Assembly: GCA_030156535.1 (NCBI GenBank)
Contig: JASGMJ010000014.1
Span: forward strand, 1 to 64,000
Direction: 5' to 3'
Source of the DNA: Candidatus Sumerlaeota bacterium
Lineage (GTDB): Bacteria; Sumerlaeota; Sumerlaeia; SLMS01; JAHLLQ01
Length of the DNA: 64,000 nucleotides
Made by a program: the position numbers and the translations under genes. Positions within the stretch are counted from its first letter, which is position 1; each line of letters begins with the position of its first letter. Positions 1 to 9,400 of this stretch are shown piece after piece. Under the pieces are notes generated by a model that saw only the letters and a program-made list of their open reading frames with translations, was not told the DNA's origin and did not search any database.

Positions 1-675
1 CTTAGTGCCGCCGGCATTACGGTCAGCATCGCCGGCATTCTCACCTCAGACAATCCGCAGGACCAAAACGTCGCCTACGTCCATCTGGACTTTCTGCAGC
101 GCGCCGCTGGAAACAAGCAGGGCATCGTGACACAATTCAACGTGGAAGTCACCGATCCCAATCAGCTCGACGCCGTTTCGGCGGCGATCGACGAGGCTTT
201 CGCAAACTCGCAGGCTCCCACTTGGACATCATCCGAGAAAGCCTTTGTGGCACGCGCGGTGACGGACATCGTGCAGTTGGTGGAGTTTGCGGGATGGCTC
301 GGCATTGGAAGCCTTGTCGCCATTCTCGCACTTGTCGCCAACGCGATCTCGCTCTCGGTGCAGGACCGTGTGAAGGACCACGCGGTGATGCAAACGCTTG
401 GCTATCCTGAGAACCTCATCACTCGGCTGGTCATCGTCGAAAGCCTCGCAATCAGCCTGCTCGGCGGCTTTGTCGGAGTCGGGCTGGCATATCTCGTTTC
501 CTGGTTCGGGCAGTTCACGTTTTCGGTGGAAGGCCTCAGTGTCCTCATCCAGGCGGATGCGTTCACGATACTGCTGGGACTGGGCAGTTGCGTGGCCATC
601 GGTGTTGGTGCGGGCCTTCTTCCGGCATTTCGCGCGGCGCGGCTGTCGACTGCCGAAGCCTTCAGGGCAGTGTGA
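1..675 (+). CDS. FtsX/MacB-family ABC transporter permease, C-terminal part (5' end outside window)
   Basis: The reading frame is open from base 1 and ends with TGA at 673-675, so about 224 C-terminal residues are visible. Three hydrophobic stretches follow a short extracytoplasmic piece. The first carries the cytoplasmic loop typical of FtsX permeases, with DRVKDHAVMQTLGYP after TM1, and the protein ends with the usual LPAFRAARLSTAEAFRAV. Family knowledge: such permeases pair with a MacB/LolD-like ATPase to move lipoproteins or other envelope cargo, or to transmit force across the inner membrane. The next permease starts two bases after this stop, so they are one operon and probably a heterodimer. 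The ATPase is presumably upstream, outside the window. Substrate unknown. Confidence 0.85.
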   Translation, partial: LSAAGITVSIAGILTSDNPQDQNVAYVHLDFLQRAAGNKQGIVTQFNVEVTDPNQLDAVSAAIDEAFANSQAPTWTSSEKAFVARAVTDIVQLVEFAGWLGIGSLVAILALVANAISLSVQDRVKDHAVMQTLGYPENLITRLVIVESLAISLLGGFVGVGLAYLVSWFGQFTFSVEGLSVLIQADAFTILLGLGSCVAIGVGAGLLPAFRAARLSTAEAFRAV

Positions 676-677
676 AA

Positions 678-1844
678 ATGAAGATGCTTCCTTTCGATTA
701 CGCTGTGCGCAACCTCGGGCGCTCGCCCCGGCGCTTCCTCGCGATTCTGCTGGGTAACGCACTTGTCGTTCTGCTCATTCTCGCGGCAGCGGCCTTTGTT
801 GAGGGCATGCGTTCCTCGCTCAGCATTCGCAATGATTCGCGCAATGTCATCCTCCTCGCAACGGGAAGCGAGGAAAGCATTGAACGCAGTGAAATCCCCG
901 CGACCACGCCAGGAATCCTCGCTGCCAGCCTGCCAGGGATTCACACGGTTGGTGGTGTGCCATTCGTCTCGCCGGAAGTGCTCTCGGCGCTGATCTTCTT
1001 TGAGGACGCAGAGTCCTCGGATGAACTGCGCGCCGTCGTGCGTGGGATCACGCCGGGCGCCTTTCTGGTCCACGACCGCATCGAGATTACGGAAGGCCGG
1101 GCGGCCCGGCCTGGCAGAAACGAAATCATCGCAGGAAGTCTGGCTGCCGAGAAGCTCGGCTTGTCCGAAGCAGCGCTGGCGATCGGCGAATCGCTCTGGT
1201 TCGAGGGCGAACCGTGGACCATCGTCGGGCGCTTCAGGGCTCGTGGCACAGTGATGGATGCGGAACTTTGGATGCCCCTCACTGATCTTCAGCTCGCCAC
1301 AAAGCGCGACGGCCTCTCCTCGGTCGTCATCCGATTGGGAGACGCCGAGTTCGCGGACGTTGACGCCTTCACCAAGATGCGCGTCGATCTGGAACTCTCC
1401 GCCATCCGCGAGGCGGAATACTATGCCTCGCTTCTGCGGTTCTATCGTCCGATCCAGATCATGATTTGGGTGACGGCCATCCTGATTGCGCTCGCGGGAA
1501 TCCTCGGCGGACTCAACACGCTCTACAGCGCCTTTTCCGCGCGGGTCCGCGAAATCGGCATGCTTCAGTCGCTTGGCTATCCGCGCCGTGCCATTGTCTT
1601 CAGTCTCATTCAGGAAGCATCGCTTGCCTCCGCCGTCGCCGTCTTTCTGGCGATTCTTACGGCGAAGCTCCTGCTGGACGGCATCGCCATCTCCTTCTCG
1701 ATGGGCGTCTTTCAACTCACCCTCAGCAGCACCGTGCTCGCCTCGGGCGGAGCCGTCGGCCTTTTCCTCGGAATCGCCGGCTCACTCCCGCCCGCATGGC
1801 GTTGCCTGCGCATGCCCATACCCGAATCGCTCAAATCACTCTAG
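678..1844 (+). CDS. FtsX/MacB-family ABC transporter permease
   Basis: This 388-residue permease starts at ATG 678, two bases after the previous stop, with no strong ribosome site, so translation is probably coupled. An ATG two codons later is also possible. Residues about 15-40 form TM1 (ends in FVEGM). A long periplasmic MacB-type domain follows to about residue 260. Three TMs then close the protein, with the FtsX loop REIGMLQSLGYPRRAI after the second TM. It shares architecture with its upstream neighbour and is likely the other half of a permease dimer. A lipoprotein gene follows 22 bases downstream, which suggests a lipoprotein-linked export or trafficking machine. The cargo cannot be read from sequence. 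Confidence 0.87.
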   Translation: MKMLPFDYAVRNLGRSPRRFLAILLGNALVVLLILAAAAFVEGMRSSLSIRNDSRNVILLATGSEESIERSEIPATTPGILAASLPGIHTVGGVPFVSPEVLSALIFFEDAESSDELRAVVRGITPGAFLVHDRIEITEGRAARPGRNEIIAGSLAAEKLGLSEAALAIGESLWFEGEPWTIVGRFRARGTVMDAELWMPLTDLQLATKRDGLSSVVIRLGDAEFADVDAFTKMRVDLELSAIREAEYYASLLRFYRPIQIMIWVTAILIALAGILGGLNTLYSAFSARVREIGMLQSLGYPRRAIVFSLIQEASLASAVAVFLAILTAKLLLDGIAISFSMGVFQLTLSSTVLASGGAVGLFLGIAGSLPPAWRCLRMPIPESLKSL

Positions 1845-1866
1845 GGAAGACTAAAGGAGAACACCC

Positions 1867-2412
1867 ATGAAGCACATCGTATCCGCCTTCGCCCTCGCAT
1901 CCGTCGCCGCCCTCGTGGGCTGCGCCCAGGAGGAGACCAAGGCAACGAGCGCCAGCAACGCCTCGCCGCAAACGCAACAGGTTGCCGCGATTCCGGAAGG
2001 GCTGTTCCTCGAAGAAGGCCCCGCCGACGCCGTTACCCTGGCCCAAGCGCGGGCAACCGCCAAGCCTGGCGAGGAAATCGCCTTCACCGGCTACATCGGA
2101 GGCCGCGCAGAGCCCTTCACCGAAGGACGCGCCCTCTTCCTCGTCGCCGACAGCGACGAGGCCCCGGCTTGCACGGACGGCTGTCCGAAGCCTTGGGATG
2201 CCTGCTGCATTCCGAGCGAAACCGTCGCTGCCAACAGCGCCACCGTGCAAGTCCTCGACGGCGCGGGACAAGCGCTCCGCATGAACCTGAAAGGGGAAAA
2301 CGACCTCGCTCCCGGTTCGCGGGTGACCGTGATCGGAAAAGTCCGTGAAGCAAACGAGGCCATCTTCGTCGTCGATGCCACGGGCATCAGAGTCGACGAT
2401 CATCAGCCCTGA
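1867..2412 (+). CDS. Small lipoprotein with OB-fold-like C-terminal half and a cysteine cluster
   Basis: The 181-residue product has a clear lipoprotein signal, with the lipobox LVGC putting the lipidated Cys at residue 19. A good ribosome site (AAAGGAG) precedes ATG 1867. A Thr/Ser/Gln-rich linker follows. The rest looks beta-rich, with blocks reading GEEIAFTGYIGG, GSRVTVIGKV and IFVVDATGI, a pattern seen in small OB-fold proteins; this is inference. The middle contains CTDGCPKPWDACC, four cysteines in 13 residues, which could bind metal or form disulfides. It is the third gene of the permease operon, so it is likely an accessory of that ABC system. I do not recognise a named family. Confidence 0.8.
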   Translation: MKHIVSAFALASVAALVGCAQEETKATSASNASPQTQQVAAIPEGLFLEEGPADAVTLAQARATAKPGEEIAFTGYIGGRAEPFTEGRALFLVADSDEAPACTDGCPKPWDACCIPSETVAANSATVQVLDGAGQALRMNLKGENDLAPGSRVTVIGKVREANEAIFVVDATGIRVDDHQP

Positions 2413-2532
2413 GGAAAGAAGCGGCAGACGAAGCAGACGCAAAGCAACGATCAGCGCCTGGGCCCCCAGAGGCCCGCGCGCTGACGCGTCTTCTGGCGCT
2501 GCCGCCGGTGGGGGGGGGCTGTGGGGTTGTGC

Positions 2533-2570
2533 AAAAACGATTCCGCCGAGGGGTAACCTCGGCGGAATCG
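2533..2570 (-). terminator. Rho-independent terminator downstream of tRNA-Ser
   Basis: A perfect 14-bp stem (2538-2551 with 2557-2570) has a 5-nt loop. On the minus strand it is followed by five T (2533-2537). On the plus strand no T-run follows, so it acts on minus-strand transcripts. It lies 15 nt beyond the tRNA 3' end and can end both the tRNA transcript and a cysH-tRNA read-through. Confidence 0.88.
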
Positions 2571-2585
2571 GTGCTTCAAAAAAAC

Positions 2586-2678
2586 TGGCGGAGAGGGCGG
2601 GATTCGAACCCGCGCTACAGGAAAACCCCGTAGGACGGTTTAGCAAACCGTTGCCTTCAGCCACTCGGCCACCTCTCC
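2586..2678 (-). tRNA. tRNA-Ser(GCT)
   Basis: On the minus strand a 7-bp acceptor stem GGAGAGG/CCTCTCC (2672-2678 with 2590-2596) encloses a D arm, an anticodon stem ACGGT/ACCGT with loop TTGCTAA, a long variable arm and a GGTTCGAATCC T-loop. The anticodon GCT (plus-strand 2642-2644) reads AGC/AGU serine codons. The long variable arm is as expected for serine tRNA. Discriminator G and the 3' CCA are encoded (2586-2588). The gene is 59 nt downstream of cysH on the same strand, with a terminator behind it. Confidence 0.97.
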
Positions 2679-2737
2679 GCGCAACGGGAGCGCTATGGGG
2701 CCAATGGAACCCCCACGCGTCAAGCACGAAGGGCAGC

Positions 2738-3541
2738 CTAGATCGAGTAATTCACCGGTGTCTGTGCCGTGTGGATGCCGCACTCGGTTTTCACCGTGCC
2801 GGACCACCGCCCAGAGCGCTCGTCGCCGTCGTTGCCCGAGGGCAGTGTGCATGGCGCGCAGCCGATCGACTTGTAGCCCGAGGACCACAGTTCGTGCACC
2901 GGGATGTCGTTGTCGTGGATATAGCGCCACATCCGCTTCTTGTCCCAGTTCGCCATGGGGTTCACCTTCACCTGAAATTCGCCGGTGTCGGGGCGCTTGT
3001 AGACTTCGAGGATCCGCGTGCGTTTGCGCACTTCCGACCCGCCGTCGCGCCGCAGTGCCGTGATGTAGGCCAGGCGATTGCGCAGGGCACGCTGCAACGG
3101 TTCCACCTTGTTGATCCAGCAGCACAGGTCGATCCCGGTGTGCACCTTGCCCGCGGCGGCCTCGGGGATGGCGTAGCCCTCCAGACCCTCCTGCTTGTTC
3201 AGGTCGTCGGGGTAATGATTCAAGAAGTTCGGCCGGCCGCCCCAGGCCTCCCAGTTTTCCACCGTCAGTCCGTAGCGGTCGGCGATCTCGTCACGCAGCT
3301 TCAGCGTTTCCGCGAAATGATAGTGCGTTTGGAGAAAGACGACGGGCACGTTGCGGTCGATTTGGCTGATCATGTGGAGGATGGCGCCGGAGGAGGCACC
3401 GAACGAGGACGTGACGGCGATGCGGGGGGAGTACGTTTCGATGGCCCAGCGCAGGATGTCCTGCGCCTCGGCGGTCTCGAATTCGGCGTTCAGGCGCTCG
3501 ATTTCCTCGAGGCTGGGGAGGGCGTTTGCTGTGGCAATCAT
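2738..3541 (-). CDS. cysH: Assimilatory phosphoadenylyl/adenylyl-sulfate reductase (thioredoxin-dependent)
   Basis: This 267-residue enzyme reduces activated sulfate (APS or PAPS) to sulfite in cytoplasmic sulfate assimilation. The catalytic C-terminal ECGIH motif (Cys254) is present. Cys140-Cys141 and Cys228-x2-Cys231 match the two cysteine pairs that ligate a [4Fe-4S] cluster in the APS-type enzymes, so APS is the more likely substrate. The nucleotide-loop region VTSSFGASSGAIL is near residue 43. ATG 3541 has AAGGA upstream. No sulfate transporter or ATP sulfurylase is nearby. A 7-bp inverted repeat sits just before the start and is a candidate operator. The tRNA-Ser gene follows on the same strand. 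Confidence 0.95.
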   Translation of the reverse strand: MIATANALPSLEEIERLNAEFETAEAQDILRWAIETYSPRIAVTSSFGASSGAILHMISQIDRNVPVVFLQTHYHFAETLKLRDEIADRYGLTVENWEAWGGRPNFLNHYPDDLNKQEGLEGYAIPEAAAGKVHTGIDLCCWINKVEPLQRALRNRLAYITALRRDGGSEVRKRTRILEVYKRPDTGEFQVKVNPMANWDKKRMWRYIHDNDIPVHELWSSGYKSIGCAPCTLPSGNDGDERSGRWSGTVKTECGIHTAQTPVNYSI

Positions 3542-3557
3542 GGTGGTGATTTCCTTT

Positions 3558-3576
3558 TCCTACCGTATAGGTAGGA
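3558..3576. promoter_or_regulatory. Palindromic candidate operator before cysH
   Basis: TCCTACC and GGTAGGA form a perfect 7-bp inverted repeat around a 5-nt centre (GTATA on plus), ending 16 nt upstream of the cysH start codon. The spacing and symmetry fit a dimeric repressor or activator. A centre reading TATAC on the minus strand could overlap a -10 element. Regulator unknown; a sulfur- or Fe-S-responsive factor would make sense but is inference. Confidence 0.45.
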
Positions 3577-3673
3577 GATAGAGGCGAATTCGGTGCCAGC
3601 GCAAGGGCAAACCCCATGATGACACGCATATTGTGGGGCGATGGGTTTGGATTGTTGAAGATAAAGGACTTGC

Positions 3674-5167
<1,494 letters not shown>

Positions 5168-5362
5168 CTCGCCTGCATAAGTGCCGTTCTGTACCCCGGT
5201 GGGGAGTATGTGGCTGGGATCACAGTACCGTCAACGCGGCGTGAGGCAAGGGGGACGATTTTTGAGGCCCCCGGTTCAGCCTTGCGCTGGCGGGGATGGG
5301 TGGTGTTCTCTGCCCGCCCCCCAGTCGTAAGGGGGCAACTTGCTCCAAAGGGAGAGTTTCTC

Positions 5363-6406
5363 ATGAGTTACACCGTCGCCGTACTGGGCGCATCCGGAGC
5401 CGTGGGCCAGGAAATGGTCGCCACGCTGGAGCGCCGTGGGTTTCCGGCGGGCGAGCTGCGCCTGCTTGCCTCGCCCCGTTCCGCTGGCCGAACGCTTCGG
5501 TTTCAGGGACGCCTGCACACGGTGACGGCCGTGACGCCAGAGTCGTTCGAGGGCGTTGACGTGGCGTTGTTCAGCGCGGGCGGCGGAGTCTCGCAGGAGT
5601 GGGCCCCCATCGCGGCCGAGAAGGGCGCCATCGTCGTGGACAACACGAGCGCCTTCCGCATGGCGGACGACGTGCCGCTCGTCATCCCCGAGGTGAACGC
5701 GCACGTCCTGGAGCAGAAGCTGGCGCGCGGCATCATCGCGAATCCGAATTGCTCGACGATCCAGATGATTCATGCGCTCAAGCCCCTGCACGATGCCTTC
5801 ACGATCAAGCGCATCGTCGTCGCCACGTACCAGTCGGTGAGCGGCAAGGGGACGCGCGCCATCGACGAGATGCTCGACCAGAGCGCCGCGGTTCTCGCCG
5901 GCGAGGATGATTTCGAGTGCGAGCAGTTCCCGCACCAGATCGCCTTCAACGTTCTCCCGCACATTGATTCGTTCACGGAGAACGGCTATACGAAGGAAGA
6001 ACTGAAGATGGTGAACGAGACGCGCAAGATCCTGGAGGCACCCGGGATCATGGTCTCCGCGACGTGCGTCCGCGTTCCCGTCACGCGCGGCCACAGCGAA
6101 GCCGTGAACGTGGAGTTCGAGAAGAAGGTGACGCCCGAGAAGGCGCGCGAGCTTCTTGCCGCCTTCCCCGGCATCGTCGTCGTCGATGATGTGGCGAACA
6201 ATCACTACCCCCTGCCCCTGTATGCGGAGAACCGCGAGCCCACGTTCGTCGGCCGCATCCGCCAGGACATCTCGAATCCGCAGGGCACAAGCCTGGACAT
6301 GTGGATCGTGTCGGACAACCTTTGGAAGGGCGCCGCACTCAACGCCGTCCAGATCGCCGAATGGCTCGCCAGCAAAGGCAAGCTCGGCAAGAGCGCCGCG
6401 AAGTAG
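5363..6406 (+). CDS. asd: Aspartate-semialdehyde dehydrogenase
   Basis: This 347-residue enzyme makes aspartate semialdehyde from aspartyl phosphate with NADPH. It feeds lysine/diaminopimelate, threonine and methionine synthesis. The N-terminal dinucleotide motif GASGAVGQEM (residues 9-18) and the catalytic Cys130 in NPNCSTIQ are present, as are SVSGKG and the substrate-binding region RVPVTRGHSEAV. Length fits the family (about 340-370). ATG 5363 has AAGGGAG upstream; the frame is open further 5' but shows no family similarity there. The gene stands alone, with a hairpin terminator downstream at 6441. Confidence 0.96.
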   Translation: MSYTVAVLGASGAVGQEMVATLERRGFPAGELRLLASPRSAGRTLRFQGRLHTVTAVTPESFEGVDVALFSAGGGVSQEWAPIAAEKGAIVVDNTSAFRMADDVPLVIPEVNAHVLEQKLARGIIANPNCSTIQMIHALKPLHDAFTIKRIVVATYQSVSGKGTRAIDEMLDQSAAVLAGEDDFECEQFPHQIAFNVLPHIDSFTENGYTKEELKMVNETRKILEAPGIMVSATCVRVPVTRGHSEAVNVEFEKKVTPEKARELLAAFPGIVVVDDVANNHYPLPLYAENREPTFVGRIRQDISNPQGTSLDMWIVSDNLWKGAALNAVQIAEWLASKGKLGKSAAK

Positions 6407-6440
6407 AAGCAAGCCCGCTCCCACGAAAGATCGAAAGACG

Positions 6441-6470
6441 AAGGCCGCCCAGGATAACCCGGGCGGCCTT
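6441..6470. terminator. Hairpin terminator between convergent asd and CHAT genes
   Basis: A perfect 10-bp stem (6441-6450 with 6461-6470) has a 10-nt loop and lies between two convergent stops. Only short T-runs flank it (TT on plus, CTTTCG further out on minus), so it is a moderate bidirectional terminator. Confidence 0.65.
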
Positions 6471-6496
6471 TGCCGTTCATGGGGATGGCGGTGTGC

Positions 6497-9400
6497 CTAT
6501 TGCCAGTCGCCGCTGAGGAAAAGGCCCGCCCAGTGCGCGGGATGCGGGTAGCGGCGCCGCACTTCGATCTGCGCGCGGCGCAGCGCGTCGGCGCGGTCGG
6601 TCTCCTCGATGTTGCGATAGAAGTGCTTCACGAGCACCGCCGTCGAGACATCATCGACGCGCCAGAGGCTCGACATGATTTGCCGCGTGCCCGCGTAAAC
6701 GAACGAGCGGTTCAGGCCGACGACGTCGTCGCCGTTGCTCAGCCGGCCGAGTCCCGTCTGGCAGGCGGAAAGGGCCACGAGGTCGGCCTTGAGACTGAGC
6801 GAGAAGACCTCGCGGGCTGTCAGGCGGCCGTCGTTCTGCTCGTCGGGCGTCAACTGAATCGCGGAGAGCAGCGGCAGGTTCGCGTCGTATTCGCCGTGCG
6901 TGGCGAGGTGGACGATGCCGTACTCCGAAATGTTCTGGGCGAGCCAGGATTCCGTTGCACGGTCGCCCGTCAGGACATCGGCGTCGGGGAACGTCCACGG
7001 AATGCGCTCGGCTTCCTTCTGGGCGAAGGGGAGGTCCAGGGCCTCGTTGCCGAGGTCGGGGTTGCCGATGGCGAGGACGCGGTTGTTCGCCTGACGCTGG
7101 CCACGGCGGCCGATCGTGTAGGCGAGAACGCTCGCACTCGGCGTATAGAACAGCGCGTAGTCGTCGATCAGGTTGCGGTCGCCGGAACGCAGCGAAGCGA
7201 ACGGGAAGAGATGCAGTTCGCGGTGCGGCGCGACGCCGATGCGTTGCACGCCCGGCAGAAGTCCGCGTACGGGTTCCCAAAGAAGGGCCGAGAGAATCGC
7301 GCTCTCCTCCTCGATGCGATCGAAGTTCTGTAAGCGCTGGCGATAGCCGCCGATGCGCGCCACCAACTCTTCGCGCACCACCGGTGTGCGCACGACATCC
7401 AGGCTGTCGCGGCGGATCACCCACACAACCACGGAATCGGGAAGCACATGATAGACAAGCAACGCCGTGTCCGGTTCGAGCAGCGTCTGCAACTCGGTGG
7501 ACTCCATGGTGCTGACCTCGACGAAGCTGGAAAGCTGGGGGTTGAAGGCGCGGAGCTCGATCAGGAAGTCCGAGTAGCGCCGCCGCGCGTTGTCCAACTG
7601 TTCCTGCAACGCCTGCTTGTCCGCCGCTGAGGAGGAACCGATGCGCTTCTCGAGGATTTCGATTTCCTCGCGCAGCTTGTTCTCGCGGTCGATCATCTGT
7701 TGGTCCTGCGGCACGGCCAGTTGAACCTTGGCGTTGCCGAGCAGATCGATGAAGTTGCGCGCGCGGGAGCGTTCCGAGTAATCGAGGGCCGAACGTGTCT
7801 CGCCCTGATCGAGAAGGAGGGCGATCATCTCGTCGTACAACGATTGCTTGTCGAGCAGGAAACCGTCCTGGAATTCCTCGATGCGAATGCGCGCACGCAG
7901 GTTCTCGACGACCTCGATCGCCTCGGCCAGGGAGGCACGCCGTTTCGCCGCGTCGCCGCGTTCGTCCGCAAGCAACGCCATCGCGTACAGGGCACGCCAT
8001 TCGACTTCGGGCACCGGGAGGGCGCGGGCTTCGGCGAGGGCCTCTTCGTAGGATGCGAGCGCGGCCTGTGTCTGGCCGGTTTCGCGCTGTGCATCGCCCA
8101 ATGCCAGCAGGGCCTTCGTTCGATTGGTACGGTCGCCGGTTTGCTCGGAAAGATCGACGGCGCGCAGCAACGGATCGAGTGCTGCCTCGGGCTGCCCCAT
8201 CTGCTGGTACGTGATGCCGGTGTTGCGCAAAACGTAGGCCTGGCCCCAGACGCTCTTGTGCTTCGTGTCGAGTGCCAGTGCCGCGCCCAGGTCCGCGAGT
8301 GCCTCGTTGTACCTGCCCAGCGAGCGGTAAACGAGCGCGCGGTTGTTCAGGGTGGAGGACTCTTCCGTCGGCAGGCGTTCGGCGCGCGCGAGTTCGAGCG
8401 CGGCGGTGAATTCGCGCAGTGCCCCTTCGGTATCGTTGAGCGTCCACGCGAGCAGGCCGCCCGTATTGTGCCCGATGATGAGTTGATCGCGCGCGTCGAT
8501 TTGCTCGGCGAGCGCCATGCCTTCGCGCAACGCCTTGTAGGCGTCGAAGTAACCGGCGCGCACCCATTCGGTGAAGGCGCGCAGCATGAGCGCGTCGACG
8601 GCGAGCAGCGGCACGTTGGCCGAGCGGGCCTTCTCTTCCATCAGGCGCGTCAGGGCGATGGCGGGTTCGTAGCGTCCGAGGCGTTCATCAACGCGCGCTA
8701 GATCGAGCGTCAGTTGAATGACGAGGTCCTCCGCTCCGGCGCGTTCCGCTGCGTCGAGTGCCTGCGTGAAGGCATCCTCGGCGAAGGGATAATCGTTCAG
8801 ACGGTGCAGGTAGATGCGGCCGATGCGCCGCCATTGCTCGGCAACGAGACGGCTCTTGCCGAGGTCCTGTGCGCGGGCGAGAACTTCCTCGTACCGTTGC
8901 AGGGCGTCGTTGTAGCGCCCCGAGTTTTCCAGCGCGACGCCCGCGCGAATGGCCATCTCGATCTCGTCGTCCGTTTGTTGCAGCCCGGCGTAGAGGCGTT
9001 CGGCTTCCTCGTAGGCCGCCTGTGCCGCTTCGAACTCGTAATCGCTCAGTGCGTACGAAGCGTACAGCCGCAGTGCCTGCGCGAGCGGGGCCGCGTCGCC
9101 CTCGGCACGCTGACGCTCAACGATATCCTTCATCGTTGCCGCCGCGGCGGAGAAGTTCCCGAGGTCGCCCTGCACCTGGGCGAGCAACATGCCTGACTCT
9201 GCGATTTCCGGGGTCGGACGCTCCAGTGCCTTGCGCAGCAGGTGAACGCGCGAGAGCGGTGCCAGCGCGGCACGCTGCTCGTTCTCCCGCAGGTAGGCGG
9301 CCGCCATGCCGGCGTTGGCGTTCAATTCCTCGCCGGCAATTTGCGGCGCTTCCGTGGGCGCGAACAGAAAACCGAGCCAGCGGTCGCCGGAAATCTCCGC

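Noticed and set aside
402..1715. 437-codon minus-strand ORF opposite the second FtsX permease
   Set aside because: It is antisense to a well-supported permease, very charged without hydrophobic core, and reflects high GC at third positions.
2413..2532. Possible small gene between the lipoprotein and tRNA terminator
   Set aside because: No start with a ribosome site and no sensible frame; includes a G-run and no hydrophobic or motif signal.
6441..6470. Inverted repeat as a possible small RNA or attachment site
   Set aside because: It lies between convergent stops and fits a terminator; nothing else supports an RNA gene or att site.
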